DNA from: [Eubacterium] eligens ATCC 27750 | GTDB lineage: Bacteria > Bacillota > Clostridia > Lachnospirales > Lachnospiraceae | Direction: 5' to 3' | DNA: 64,000 nt | Assembly (NCBI RefSeq): GCF_000146185.1 | Contig: NC_012778.1 | Location: forward strand, 1,495,001-1,559,000 | Shown: in pieces, positions 18,782-27,933 of the stretch | Layout of the letters: the number at the start of each line of letters is the position of its first letter | Numbering within the stretch: the first letter of the stretch is position 1 | Notes under the pieces: model-generated | The model's input: only the letters and a program-made list of their open reading frames with translations | Told to the model about the DNA's origin: nothing | Databases searched by the model: none | Translations under genes and position numbers: made by a program

Positions 18782-19726
18782 CTACTTACTCATATGGTTC
18801 ATAATCCAGCCATATATTTCTTCATATATTTCTTCTTTATTAAGTTCATTACACAGCTCATGCCTGCAATCCTCGTAAAGTCTTAAATCAATATCATCAA
18901 TATGACCATGATATGAATTATATGCCCTGTAAACGCCTTTTCCGTACTCTCCCACCGGATCATCAAGCCCTGATATCATAAGCATTGGCAAATTCTTAGG
19001 AATTCTTTCTATGTTGCGCGGCTTTCTTACATACAGAATCATATTCATAAGTCCTCTGTAACCATTGACCGTAAAAAGAAATGTTGTCAGTTTTCCAGCA
19101 TTGTATTCATCAACAACTGCTTCATCTCTTGTCAGCCAGTCATTGACTGTTCTTACATTCTTTATGCGCTTGTTATAAGCTCCGAACATAATCTTAGATA
19201 TTAGTCTGCTTCTGTACCTATCACCCTTTATAAGTCTTACTGCATCAGCAAGCACCTTTCCTGCAAGCACCATTGGTGCCGGCTGGTGTCCTGTTCCCAT
19301 TACAATAACTCCATCAAGTTCATATCCGTAATCACATATATATCTTCTTGTAACAAATGACCCCATGCTGTGTCCTGCAAGATAATATGGAATACCAGGA
19401 TACATTTTCCTGATAAGAACTGTAAGATGATGTGCATCCTTTGCAAGTGCCTCTCCCGGATTCTTCTCTTTAAAAAATCCCAGATCATCATCCGTGCATA
19501 CTGACTTTCCATGTCCAAGATGATCATTGCCAACAACAACAAATCCTCTCTCTGCCATATATCTTGCAAATCCGTCGTATCTGTCAATATACTCAATCAT
19601 CCCATGACATATCTGCAATACCGCAACAGGCTTGTCATATTCTGTCTCATCGGGACACCACATAACAACATGAACAGATGTCTTTCCATCACATGACAGA
19701 AAAGAATTACTTTTTTTCTTTACCAT
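18782..19726 (-). CDS. Alpha/beta hydrolase (lysophospholipase / monoacylglycerol lipase type)
   Basis: 314 residues of the serine aminopeptidase-like alpha/beta hydrolase family (Hydrolase_4). The nucleophile elbow is GHSMG (LAGHSMGSFVTRRY), the acid is in SGLDDPVG, and the histidine in CRHELCNE. GNDHLGHGKS is the typical motif after strand 4 in this group. It likely cleaves acyl esters such as monoglycerides or lysophospholipids in the cytoplasm; there is no signal peptide. GGAGGATG precedes the ATG. It sits 12 bases after the LRR lipoprotein gene and is probably the last gene of the operon that begins with the GGDEF protein. Confidence 0.88.
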   Translation of the reverse strand: MVKKKSNSFLSCDGKTSVHVVMWCPDETEYDKPVAVLQICHGMIEYIDRYDGFARYMAERGFVVVGNDHLGHGKSVCTDDDLGFFKEKNPGEALAKDAHHLTVLIRKMYPGIPYYLAGHSMGSFVTRRYICDYGYELDGVIVMGTGHQPAPMVLAGKVLADAVRLIKGDRYRSRLISKIMFGAYNKRIKNVRTVNDWLTRDEAVVDEYNAGKLTTFLFTVNGYRGLMNMILYVRKPRNIERIPKNLPMLMISGLDDPVGEYGKGVYRAYNSYHGHIDDIDLRLYEDCRHELCNELNKEEIYEEIYGWIMNHMSK

Positions 19727-19738
19727 AAACCATCCTCC

Positions 19739-20476
19739 TTATCGTTTTATAACATTTTCAATCCCTTCAAACGCTTCATTTCCTATATAATCAACCGACT
19801 TAGGAACATCAATCTCACTAATATTCATATCAGAAAATGCACCGTATTCAATCCGCTTAATACCTGATGGAAGCTTAACTTCCTTAAGCCCCTTGCAGCC
19901 AGCAAATGCATATGCTCCAATTACTTCCACACTGTCAGGAATATTTATTTGTGTAAGACCATCTTTATTATAAAACACTCCCGAAGCAACTGTCCTTACA
20001 CCATCCGGAATATTGTAAATTCCACTATCTTTACTTACCTTGCATAACACATCATTAACAATAATCTCATTCTTATCAGCAAGCTGGTCATATTCCCACT
20101 GTGTATCAGTAAATGCATTAGTTCCAACAGAATTAACTGATTCCGGAATCTCAATTGTTTTAAGATTATAACAGCTCAAGAAAGCATTTTCTGCAATATA
20201 GCTTATTCCATCAGATATAACAATCTCTGTCACTGTAGTATCATCACGAAATACACCACTTCCTATACCTTCAACCTGTCTGCCATCAATCTGCGCAGGA
20301 ACTACAATCTTTGCATCAGCTCTTCCTTTATCTGTAAGCCCTGTAATAACCAGCTTTCCAGCATCATTTTCCTCATATGTAAATATAGCTGCCTTTGATA
20401 TCTTTTTACATCCTGATATACAGACCATCACCAGTACCAGCATAATACCTGTTATTATTCTTTTACCTTTCATCAT
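19739..20476 (-). CDS. BspA-like leucine-rich-repeat lipoprotein
   Basis: 245 residues. A signal peptide ends in a lipobox, ISGC, around residue 20-23, so the protein is probably lipid-anchored on the outer face of the membrane. The rest carries about five BspA/Treponema-type leucine-rich repeats (for example TEIVISDGISYIAENAF, KTIEIPESVNSVGTNAF, TQINIPDSVEVIGAYAF). Such proteins commonly mediate adhesion or binding; no ligand can be named. It is one of four closely packed minus-strand genes (22516 to 18782). Confidence 0.85.
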   Translation of the reverse strand: MMKGKRIITGIMLVLVMVCISGCKKISKAAIFTYEENDAGKLVITGLTDKGRADAKIVVPAQIDGRQVEGIGSGVFRDDTTVTEIVISDGISYIAENAFLSCYNLKTIEIPESVNSVGTNAFTDTQWEYDQLADKNEIIVNDVLCKVSKDSGIYNIPDGVRTVASGVFYNKDGLTQINIPDSVEVIGAYAFAGCKGLKEVKLPSGIKRIEYGAFSDMNISEIDVPKSVDYIGNEAFEGIENVIKR

Positions 20477-20494
20477 ACCATTGCCTCTTTATTA

Positions 20495-21055
20495 TTAATT
20501 TCTTGCCCACATATAGCAGAACGCCTGTGTTCTCGCTGCAAAATGACTGTCTTTAAGAAGTGCCTTTACTTCTTCCTTCGAATACCATGCTGCTGCAATT
20601 TCCTCAAATGTAGATGTACTGGGTGAAAATTCTCCTGTAGCTTTTCCTATAACCACGGCATTTGTCTCATTAGAAAATCCTATGGCACTGTAGCTGTCAT
20701 AGAGTTTATCCTCAATTATAATAAGATCAAGTCCTGTCTCCTCTTTGAGCTCACGTTTTGCTGCCATCTCAGGAGTTTCTCCTTCATCAATAAGTCCTGC
20801 CGGAAAATTATAAACATAATCTCCCACAGACATTCTATATTCCTTATTAATCAGAATATGTTCGTCCGATTCGTCTGTTGCAACAATAACCACACCATCA
20901 GTCTTTTCGTTTCTTATATCTTCAATAGTTTTTATATCCTTGTTTCTGCTTATGATTTCGTAAACCTTTTTCTTATCATCCTCAGTTGTATAATACAGAT
21001 CGTATCTGTTTATGAATCTTCCCTCTGAAACCTTTTTTATTCCATCGAATTTCAT
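20495..21055 (-). CDS. Nudix hydrolase (ADP-ribose pyrophosphatase-like)
   Basis: 186 residues with a complete Nudix box starting GLIDEGETPEMAAKREL and continuing KEETGL. The spacing and surrounding fold (N-terminal beta region, NFPAG just before the box) resemble ADP-sugar pyrophosphatases. It would cleave a nucleoside diphosphate linked to another moiety. The ATG abuts the stop of the GGDEF gene with no gap, indicating coupled translation. Confidence 0.85.
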   Translation of the reverse strand: MKFDGIKKVSEGRFINRYDLYYTTEDDKKKVYEIISRNKDIKTIEDIRNEKTDGVVIVATDESDEHILINKEYRMSVGDYVYNFPAGLIDEGETPEMAAKRELKEETGLDLIIIEDKLYDSYSAIGFSNETNAVVIGKATGEFSPSTSTFEEIAAAWYSKEEVKALLKDSHFAARTQAFCYMWARN

Positions 21056-22516
21056 TTACCTGTCCTTCTTTCCCTTCATTCTGCCAACCGCTTCATGAAC
21101 AACATCCATCATCCATCCATTAGTCGAGTTTCTCATTGCAATACCGTATTTCATGGAAACTTTCATCTTATCATCAGAACATTCCGTGCTTACTGCTTTT
21201 TCTATTTCTGCAAATATGATGTCAGCTTTTTTCAATGAAATATTCTTAATTACCGCCACAAAATCTCCTTCATTAAGTCTTGCAATATATGCGGAATCCT
21301 TAAGCTTTTTCTTTAATACTCCTGCCACATTTACAAGTACAGAATTGCCTGCCTTCTGTCCGTATTTAAAATTAATTTCTGAAAGTCCGTCAATATCGCA
21401 CACTGCTACCGCAATATTTCCCTTATACCCATCATAAGACTTACAATGCTCCATAAAGCTGTACATACTGTAAACGCCAGTAAGCCGGTCATATATAACC
21501 ATATTTTCAAGTTCTGTATATGCCCTTTTTAGTTCTGTAACATCCTGCATTACAATGATTGTTCCAAGCAGCCTTTTCTTATCATCCAATAATTTCTCTA
21601 TTCTGCAGTCATAAGCTTTATTATCCAGTTTCCACTGGAATGTATTTTGTCCTGCCATAACCGGAACACATTTGCTCTTAAAAAACCAGTCAATTGTCTG
21701 CTCCCTGTCATCATATTCCAGATTCCCAAACAATTCCTTCATAGATGTATTAAAATCCGCAAGCACCCCTTCATAATCAAACAAAATAACAGGAACATGC
21801 ATATGATCTATAATCATAGCATGAGTTATTGTGAGCATATTCTTTTTTGAATACCAGAATGTATTCCAGTAAACCATTACTCCTATAAATGCATACAAAA
21901 AAATTGATATATCAAATCTTAAATCTATTATCTTATATATGAATACACATTTAATAAGTATAATAATTGCCAAACCTGCTGCCATAACAATATATCTTCC
22001 CCAGTAAGCCCCTGGTATATGTATACATTTTATAACTAATACAGCAATTATACATGCTGTTATAATCATGCTCATAACAGCATGTATGCCAAACCACAAT
22101 TCCCCTTCATATCCAAGTACATATATTCCGTCACATTTTACCAGACTGTACTTAACAGCAATTTCATTAAATATATTCGCAATAAATACAACAGAATCAA
22201 TTATTGCAATTACAAAAGCCGCAATTGTCATTACTTTAGTTACCTTATTGCTTATTCTTGCAAATTCTGTTGTATATATAAAAAGTGAAACAAGCAGAAA
22301 ATCCTGTGCAGCCATCATAATACTTGTAGCCGCAGACATTACATTATAATTATCTGTCATGAAATTCACAGAATAACTCACAATACATATCATTGCAAGG
22401 GCCAGCAAGACTATTACATACCTTCTCATTCTGTCCTTCTCCTGATATGTCTTAACCATCACAAATCCTACAATCATTGCTGCAATTACATACAATAACA
22501 GATATACCATGTTCAT
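21056..22516 (-). CDS. Membrane sensor with PAS-like and degenerate GGDEF domains
   Basis: 486 residues. The N-terminal 215 residues form about seven membrane helices resembling the 7TM module of some histidine kinases. A PAS-like domain follows (HVPVILFDYEGVLADFN), then a GGDEF-type domain (LTGVYSMYSFMEH...CDIDGLSEINFKYG). The signature loop reads RLNEGDF, i.e. NEGDF in place of GGDEF, so diguanylate cyclase activity is unlikely; it may bind GTP or act as a scaffold. The ATG at 22516 is preceded by GGGGGATA; a TTG start five codons upstream would overlap that site. It heads the four-gene operon. Confidence 0.8.
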   Translation of the reverse strand: MNMVYLLLYVIAAMIVGFVMVKTYQEKDRMRRYVIVLLALAMICIVSYSVNFMTDNYNVMSAATSIMMAAQDFLLVSLFIYTTEFARISNKVTKVMTIAAFVIAIIDSVVFIANIFNEIAVKYSLVKCDGIYVLGYEGELWFGIHAVMSMIITACIIAVLVIKCIHIPGAYWGRYIVMAAGLAIIILIKCVFIYKIIDLRFDISIFLYAFIGVMVYWNTFWYSKKNMLTITHAMIIDHMHVPVILFDYEGVLADFNTSMKELFGNLEYDDREQTIDWFFKSKCVPVMAGQNTFQWKLDNKAYDCRIEKLLDDKKRLLGTIIVMQDVTELKRAYTELENMVIYDRLTGVYSMYSFMEHCKSYDGYKGNIAVAVCDIDGLSEINFKYGQKAGNSVLVNVAGVLKKKLKDSAYIARLNEGDFVAVIKNISLKKADIIFAEIEKAVSTECSDDKMKVSMKYGIAMRNSTNGWMMDVVHEAVGRMKGKKDR

Positions 22517-22586
22517 TATTTTATCCCCCAAAATACGCTTTTAGCATATAAAGAGATTTTAACATTTAATTATGTGTTACTCAACT

Positions 22587-22620
22587 AAAAAATCTCCGTC
22601 AGACAAATCATCCGACGGAG
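22587..22620 (-). terminator. Terminator of the copper operon
   Basis: On the minus strand CTCCGTC (22614-22620) pairs with GACGGAG (22594-22600), with one extra GA/TC pair inside, followed by ATTTTTT. It lies about 20 bases after the copA stop. Confidence 0.85.
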
Positions 22621-22641
22621 GTTCTTAATCTCTAATATCAT

Positions 22642-22851
22642 TTACTTAACTGCTGTTACCTTATAATCCTTATCTTCCACAGCCTTCTTTAATACATCAT
22701 TATCAACTTCCTTAGAAAGTGTAACAACTGCTGTTCCGTTCTCATGACTTACAACTGCCTCTGTAACTCCATCAACAGCCTCAAGTGCCTTCTTAACTGC
22801 AGCTTCACAGTGTCCACACATCATACCCTCAATATTCATAGTCTTTGTCAT
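22642..22851 (-). CDS. Possible internally initiated CopZ-like copper chaperone
   Basis: Within copA, AAAAGGAG (22860-22867) is followed after eight bases by an in-frame ATG (22849-22851). Translation from it would give a 69-residue protein that is exactly one HMA domain (MTKTMNIEGMMCGHC...), the size of free CopZ. An alternative ATG two codons upstream has too short a spacing. This is the pattern of a former separate gene now in frame with copA, or of a deliberate dual-product gene. No expression evidence is available. Confidence 0.5.
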   Translation of the reverse strand: MTKTMNIEGMMCGHCEAAVKKALEAVDGVTEAVVSHENGTAVVTLSKEVDNDVLKKAVEDKDYKVTAVK

Positions 22852-25185
22852 AGCCATGTCTCCTTTTGTCGTTTTATTTTTATTTTTGCGAGACTTTTTC
22901 TTATAAATGTGGTCTTTTCCTGTATCATATATCTTTATAAGATTAAGTCTTAATGCATTAGTTACTACGCAGAAGCTTGATAAGCTCATAGCTGCTGCAC
23001 CAAACATTGGATTAAGTGTCCAGCCAAATACTGGTATCCACACACCTGCTGCAAGTGGAATTCCTATACAGTTATAGAAGAATGCCCAGAACAGATTCTC
23101 ATGTATGTTGGTAAGTGTCCTCTTTGAAAGTCTTATAGCAGCAGGAACATCTGATAATCTGCTCTTCATAAGAACTATATCCGCCGCATCTATAGCAACA
23201 TCTGTACCGGCTCCGATTGCAATACCAATATCAGCTCTTGTAAGTGCAGGTGCATCATTAATGCCATCACCTACCATTATAACACTTCCCTGCTCCTTAA
23301 GTCTTGCTATTTCTTTTTCTTTTCCTTCAGGAAGAACACCTGCAATAACCTCATCAACTCCGGCAAGCTTTCCTATTGCTTTCGCGCTTCTTTCATTATC
23401 TCCGGTAATCATTACAACCCTTATTCCCATGTTCTGAAGTTCTTTAATAGCATGTGGGCTGTCTTTCTTAATCGTATCTGCAACAGCGATTATTCCCATA
23501 AGTTCATTATCTCTTGCAAAGAAAAGCGGTGTCTTTCCTTCTGATGATAAATCGTCAGCCTTGTTTCTTAAATCATCAGAGACATTACAATATTCTGAAA
23601 TGAACTTAAGATTACCGCCTGCCACTACATTTGTATCAAGCATTCCCTTAAGTCCGTTACCGGCAACAACCTTAAAACCAGTCACTTCCTCTGCAAATGA
23701 ATTCTTATCGCCACTCTCTTCAACATAATTAACAACTGCTTTTGCTAGTGGGTGTTCACTTTTTCTTTCAAGCCCATATGCTATAGTAAGAAGCTCATTC
23801 TGTAAGATTCCATCACCTGTTATAATATCTGTAACCTTGGGTTCCCCCTCTGTAATAGTACCAGTCTTATCGAGTGCAACTATCTGCATCTTTCCTGTCT
23901 GCTCTAAAGAAATAGCGGTCTTGAACATAATTCCGTTCTTTGCACCAACTCCGTTACCAACCATAATCGCAACCGGAGTGGCAAGTCCTAACGCACAAGG
24001 ACAGCTTATTACAAGCACTGAGATTCCTCTCGCAAGTGCAAATCCTAAGTCCTTGCCACATAACAGCCATACTATTGTTGTTATAACTGCTATTGTTATA
24101 ACTGCAGGTACAAATACTCCCGAAACTTTATCAGCAATCTTTGCAATAGGTGCTTTTGTTGCAGCCGCGTCACTCACCATCTGTATTATCTTGGAAAGTG
24201 TTGTATCTTCTCCAACTCTTGTCGCCCTACACTTTATATATCCTGATGTATTAAGTGTTGCTGCACTTACCTGATCCCCCTCCTGTTTATCAACAGGAAT
24301 ACTCTCACCTGTAAGAGCTGATTCATTAACTGCCGTGTTACCTTCAATGATCACACCATCTACAGGTATATTCTCACCTGGTCTTACAATAAATATATCA
24401 CCTGTCATGACCTGTTCAACAGGGACGCATGTTTCCTGCCCATCTGCATAAAGTACTGCCGTCTTGGCAGCAAGCTTCATAAGACTCTTTAATGCATCGG
24501 TTGTCTTTCCCTTTGAGCGGGCTTCAAGCATTTTTCCTACTGTTATAAGTGTAAGAATCATAGCCGCTGACTCAAAATAGAATTCATCCATATAGTGCAT
24601 TACACCTGCCATATCACCTCTCACCTGACAGTCTGTCATGGCAAAAAGTGCATATGTACTCCACACAAATGCTGCTCCTGAACCAAGCGCAACAAGTGTG
24701 TCCATATTAGGTGAACGATGTAACAATCCCTTGAAGCCACTTATGAAGAAATGCTGATTAATAACCATTATTATTATTGTAAGCAGCATTTGTATAAGGC
24801 CCATGGCCACATGATTTCCTTCAAGCACTGATGGAAGCGGCCAGCCCCACATCATATGTCCCATACTGAAATACATAAGCACAATAAGAAATATAACTGA
24901 AGCTGTTAATCTCTTCTTTAAAACTGGGGTTGTCTTATCTGCCAGCGCATCTTCCTGCTCCTGCATTGAAGGACTGCTGTTCTTTGCCCCCTTAACTGAT
25001 GCACCATATCCCGCAGCTTCCACAGCTTTAATGATTACATCTGTGGGTGCAGTTCCCTCAACACCCATCGAATTAGTAAGAAGACTTACTGAACAGCTTT
25101 CCACTCCAGGCACTTTGCTGACAGCCTTCTCGACTCTCGCCTGACACGCTGCACAGCTCATTCCTGTAACATTGTACTGTTCCAT
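22642..25185 (-). CDS. copA: Copper-exporting P1B-type ATPase with C-terminal HMA domain
   Basis: 847 residues. An N-terminal heavy-metal-associated domain (GMSCAAC, about 9-15) precedes eight membrane helices with the CPC ion-path motif (SCPCALGLATP), the phosphorylation site DKTGT, and the hinge GDGINDAP. After the last helix a Lys-rich linker (KKKSRKNKNK) leads into a second HMA domain (779-847, GMMCGHC). A C-terminal HMA domain is unusual; it looks like a fused CopZ chaperone. An in-frame AAAAGGAG eight bases before the ATG of MTKTMN could start the chaperone separately. The operon (csoR, anchored HMA protein, copA) exports Cu(I). Confidence 0.95.
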   Translation of the reverse strand: MEQYNVTGMSCAACQARVEKAVSKVPGVESCSVSLLTNSMGVEGTAPTDVIIKAVEAAGYGASVKGAKNSSPSMQEQEDALADKTTPVLKKRLTASVIFLIVLMYFSMGHMMWGWPLPSVLEGNHVAMGLIQMLLTIIIMVINQHFFISGFKGLLHRSPNMDTLVALGSGAAFVWSTYALFAMTDCQVRGDMAGVMHYMDEFYFESAAMILTLITVGKMLEARSKGKTTDALKSLMKLAAKTAVLYADGQETCVPVEQVMTGDIFIVRPGENIPVDGVIIEGNTAVNESALTGESIPVDKQEGDQVSAATLNTSGYIKCRATRVGEDTTLSKIIQMVSDAAATKAPIAKIADKVSGVFVPAVITIAVITTIVWLLCGKDLGFALARGISVLVISCPCALGLATPVAIMVGNGVGAKNGIMFKTAISLEQTGKMQIVALDKTGTITEGEPKVTDIITGDGILQNELLTIAYGLERKSEHPLAKAVVNYVEESGDKNSFAEEVTGFKVVAGNGLKGMLDTNVVAGGNLKFISEYCNVSDDLRNKADDLSSEGKTPLFFARDNELMGIIAVADTIKKDSPHAIKELQNMGIRVVMITGDNERSAKAIGKLAGVDEVIAGVLPEGKEKEIARLKEQGSVIMVGDGINDAPALTRADIGIAIGAGTDVAIDAADIVLMKSRLSDVPAAIRLSKRTLTNIHENLFWAFFYNCIGIPLAAGVWIPVFGWTLNPMFGAAAMSLSSFCVVTNALRLNLIKIYDTGKDHIYKKKSRKNKNKTTKGDMAMTKTMNIEGMMCGHCEAAVKKALEAVDGVTEAVVSHENGTAVVTLSKEVDNDVLKKAVEDKDYKVTAVK

Positions 25186-25191
25186 ATCGCA

Positions 25192-25569
25192 CTACACCTC
25201 CATGCGGTTAGTTGTTATTCCTGTAACTTTAAAATCAAGTCTCTCAATTGCAATTCTTATATCAGCGTCATCGATTTCTCTGTCAACTTCAATTGTTGCC
25301 TGCTTCTTCTTAAGATTAACCTGGCATGAAGCACCATCAATCTTATTAACAGATCTCTCAATACTATTCTTGCAGTTTTCACAATGCATGCCTTCAATAT
25401 CAACAGTCTTGACAGCAATTACAGGATTATCAAGAATCTTCTTCTCTTCTGGAACAGTATCTCCACCACCGCCACAGCAGCCGCCTTCACCTTTCATATG
25501 CTTAACACTGCTTATCACTGCGATTACTACTATTACTGCTAATATTCCAATTATTATAGCTGTTCCCAT
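25192..25569 (-). CDS. Membrane-anchored HMA-domain copper protein
   Basis: 125 residues. One N-terminal membrane helix (about 3-20) is followed by a Cys/Gly-rich patch (GGCCGGGG), an acidic linker and a heavy-metal-associated domain with GMHCENC. The start resembles FeoB-associated Cys-rich membrane proteins; the rest resembles CopZ. It probably holds Cu(I) at the membrane for the ATPase encoded six bases downstream. AAAAGGAG precedes the ATG. It lies between csoR and copA in the same operon. Confidence 0.8.
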   Translation of the reverse strand: MGTAIIIGILAVIVVIAVISSVKHMKGEGGCCGGGGDTVPEEKKILDNPVIAVKTVDIEGMHCENCKNSIERSVNKIDGASCQVNLKKKQATIEVDREIDDADIRIAIERLDFKVTGITTNRMEV

Positions 25570-25593
25570 ATTATGTATCTCCTTTTATAATTC

Positions 25594-25893
25594 TTATCGC
25601 ATGAATTTGCCAATTGTCTTAACAAGCTCTTCTACTGTATCGTCCTTGCCTTCTTTAATATCACGGACTACACAGCTCTTGATATGATTATCTAAGAGCA
25701 CCTTCGTAAAACTGTTAAGCGCTGACTGGGCTGCCGATACCTGATTAAGAATGTCAATACAGTATGCGTCCTTCTCGACCATTCCCTTAATTCCTCTTAT
25801 CTGACCTTCAATTCTGCTAAGTCTGTTACAGAGGTCTTTATATTCCTTGGCATCACGTTCTTTTGTCTTATGACAGCAACATTCTTTTTCCAT
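25594..25893 (-). CDS. csoR: CsoR-family copper-sensing repressor
   Basis: 99 residues, all-helical DUF156 repressor. The Cu(I) ligands C45, H70 and C74 (YCIDI, DNHIKSC) are all present, which distinguishes CsoR from FrmR/RcnR relatives. A CCCH motif at the N-terminus adds possible metal ligands. It heads the copper operon and should repress it until Cu(I) binds; two palindromes at its promoter are the likely operators. Confidence 0.93.
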   Translation of the reverse strand: MEKECCCHKTKERDAKEYKDLCNRLSRIEGQIRGIKGMVEKDAYCIDILNQVSAAQSALNSFTKVLLDNHIKSCVVRDIKEGKDDTVEELVKTIGKFMR

Positions 25894-25968
25894 TATTCCT
25901 CCTTAGTCTGATTATTATATTCTGTGCCTGATAAACGCTTTATTATATTTATCTATTGTGGATGTAAC

Positions 25969-25985
25969 ATACCCTGGTAGGGTAT
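25969..25985. promoter_or_regulatory. CsoR operator-like palindrome 1
   Basis: ATACCCT-GGT-AGGGTAT: 7-bp perfect arms, downstream of the predicted csoR transcription start (about +12 to +28). G/C tracts flanked by TA match the style of CsoR operators. Confidence 0.65.
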
Positions 25986-26003
25986 ATCTCATTTACATGA
26001 TGT

Positions 26004-26032
26004 ATAATATACCCTATGTGGGTATATGTCAA
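26004..26032 (-). promoter_or_regulatory. csoR-copA promoter overlapped by operator palindrome 2
   Basis: TTGACA (26027-26032) and TATTAT (26004-26009) are 17 bases apart on the minus strand. An 8-bp perfect inverted repeat, ATATACCC-TATGT-GGGTATAT (26007-26027), fills the spacer, so repressor bound there would block RNA polymerase. Confidence 0.8.
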
Positions 26033-26058
26033 CAGGAATTATTAATTCTTGTCATTCA

Positions 26059-27018
26059 CTACTTAGAATAAGTCACAGCCTCACTGTTCTCATCATAATC
26101 AAACACGCCATCATTCTTTTCTTCAAGTGCCTTGATGATGTGATATGTATATTCGTTATATGGTGTAGCAATTCCAAGTTCTTTTCCCATACGCATCATT
26201 GTGCCGGAGAACATATCTATCTCTGTATGTCTGCCTGCATCAATGTCCTGCAGTGTTGAATATCTTGCTGTTGGCGGAACAGCACTTCCACGGCTTGATG
26301 TACCTGCGCATCTGCTCATATCAATGCCTTTTGCAAGAGCAACTGCTTCAACCTCCTTACGTAATCCTTCGCTGATTGCTTTCATATGCTCACTGTCTGT
26401 ATAGCAGCCAACACCTGCTCCAATAATAGCCTGTGGAAGATTGTTACAGATGTTAAGTCTATACTTGCTCCATATCTCTTCTTTGATACAGTCAGTCACT
26501 CTGTAATTAAGTCCTGTTCCATCAAATAAATCTCTTATTGCCGCAACTCTCTCACTCTCAAATGGTGCAGCTTCCTCGCCATATATAATGCCTATTGTAG
26601 TCTCAGGATTGAACACATATTCCTTTTCTTCGCGGTGTGACGCCACCTTTATAAGTGAATAAATGATATGTGATTTATCTATCTTAGTAGATATTATCTC
26701 TTCACTGTCAACGCCGTTCATAAGGCTCATGACAATTGTATTCTCACTGACAACTTCCTTAATATCATCTAATGCACCTGCAAGTGCGCCATACTTTAAT
26801 GACACAATAAGAAGGTCAACACCCTTTGCCTCCTCAGGTGTCAATACCTCCGGGTGGTATGTCTTCCCATTAATTAAGCAGCCCTCTGCCTTAAGTCTTT
26901 CCGCTCTTTCACCCTTTGCAATAACGCTTAAACTTATATCCTTCTTTTCTGAAAGTCCCCATATAACATAAGAGCCAACTGCTCCTGCTCCAAATACTGC
27001 CACTGATTTTATCTTCAT
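26059..27018 (-). CDS. 2-dehydropantoate 2-reductase (ketopantoate reductase family)
   Basis: 319 residues. The N-terminal Rossmann motif is VAVFGAGAVGSY; the C-terminal helical domain has the conserved Lys/Asn pair in KYRLNICNN. The family reduces ketopantoate to pantoate with NADPH in coenzyme A synthesis, but relatives act on other 2-oxo acids and no pan genes are nearby. I place the start at the ATG at 27018 (GAGAGG nine bases upstream); an ATG two codons earlier is possible. No clear terminator was seen between it and the csoR promoter. Confidence 0.82.
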   Translation of the reverse strand: MKIKSVAVFGAGAVGSYVIWGLSEKKDISLSVIAKGERAERLKAEGCLINGKTYHPEVLTPEEAKGVDLLIVSLKYGALAGALDDIKEVVSENTIVMSLMNGVDSEEIISTKIDKSHIIYSLIKVASHREEKEYVFNPETTIGIIYGEEAAPFESERVAAIRDLFDGTGLNYRVTDCIKEEIWSKYRLNICNNLPQAIIGAGVGCYTDSEHMKAISEGLRKEVEAVALAKGIDMSRCAGTSSRGSAVPPTARYSTLQDIDAGRHTEIDMFSGTMMRMGKELGIATPYNEYTYHIIKALEEKNDGVFDYDENSEAVTYSK

Positions 27019-27091
27019 ATACATTTTCCTCTCAATCTTTGTAATTTCTTCAAATATATATACACTTCCCTTCTTTCCGCGTCAAATGCTT

Positions 27092-27916
27092 TTATCTTCC
27101 TACAATATCGCCCTCTTCAAAATCGTAAGTCAGCTTCTTTCCATATGCCATGACATATGCAGCACATTTCTGCTCATAGTCTGTGTGCTGCATTCTTAAG
27201 CTTGCCGTTCTTTCATCAAGCTGTCTGTCCGGATATATTACTGGCAGGACATGTACCCTGAATGTGTGCAAATGTATACTTTTAACCTGCTGTTCAACAA
27301 ACAGCGAAATCACCGGCACATTAAACTTTACCGCATACAGATATGCACCTCTTTTGCATGGACGGGGCTTCCGATAATTAAACCACATTTCCTGCTCAGG
27401 ATATATAAGCACAAGTTTGTTTTCATCAAGTGCATTCTCAATCTGATTAGGAAACTCAGTTTCCATAAACCATTTCAGGCTGCTTACGGGCATTGTGTCG
27501 GCATATTTTTGCATATACCCGACAAAACCTTTCATTGCAAGGTTAGAATCTTGATTAACAATACTTATTCTTCTGAATCCAGCTTTTCTCATTGCAAACC
27601 TGACAATTGCAGGGTCTAACGGGCTGAAATGATTGCATGTTACAATCGCAGGACCTCTGATTCCAGAAAGATTCTCAAGTCCGTCAACTTGTGTTATAAG
27701 CCCCACCGCAGAAGTCCCGGCATGAAATATAGCTTCTGCAATATATTTCTTCACACAAAAACCATATGCTGTGCGGTAATCAATATAATGTCTTAGTAAT
27801 GCTTCTTTATCTTCGCGTAACAGCTTAGGGTCTCCCGGCTCAACCTTTGAATTCAACTGATTAAGGCTTACAGCCGTCCTAATATTTTCATAGACCTGCT
27901 CCCTATCACCAATCAT
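27092..27916 (-). CDS. PlsC-like 1-acylglycerol-3-phosphate acyltransferase
   Basis: 274 residues. The acyltransferase motif NHFSPLD (NHx4D) and a later IYPEQEMW block (equivalent to the FPEG motif) are present, with a TCNH lead-in typical of PlsC. It would transfer an acyl chain to lysophosphatidic acid or a related acceptor at the membrane. The N-terminal 90 residues are an unusual extension without clear membrane helices. GGAGGAG precedes the ATG. It lies 17 bases after the GT8 gene, so the two may act together on a glycolipid or cell-surface product. Confidence 0.8.
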   Translation of the reverse strand: MIGDREQVYENIRTAVSLNQLNSKVEPGDPKLLREDKEALLRHYIDYRTAYGFCVKKYIAEAIFHAGTSAVGLITQVDGLENLSGIRGPAIVTCNHFSPLDPAIVRFAMRKAGFRRISIVNQDSNLAMKGFVGYMQKYADTMPVSSLKWFMETEFPNQIENALDENKLVLIYPEQEMWFNYRKPRPCKRGAYLYAVKFNVPVISLFVEQQVKSIHLHTFRVHVLPVIYPDRQLDERTASLRMQHTDYEQKCAAYVMAYGKKLTYDFEEGDIVGR

Positions 27917-27933
27917 ATCTCCTCCGACATAAT

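Noticed and set aside
22868..22905. Programmed frameshift in copA at the A-rich linker codons
   Set aside because: A-rich strings are present and a stop lies in another frame, but no clear slippery heptamer with a downstream stimulator was seen; internal initiation explains the data more simply.
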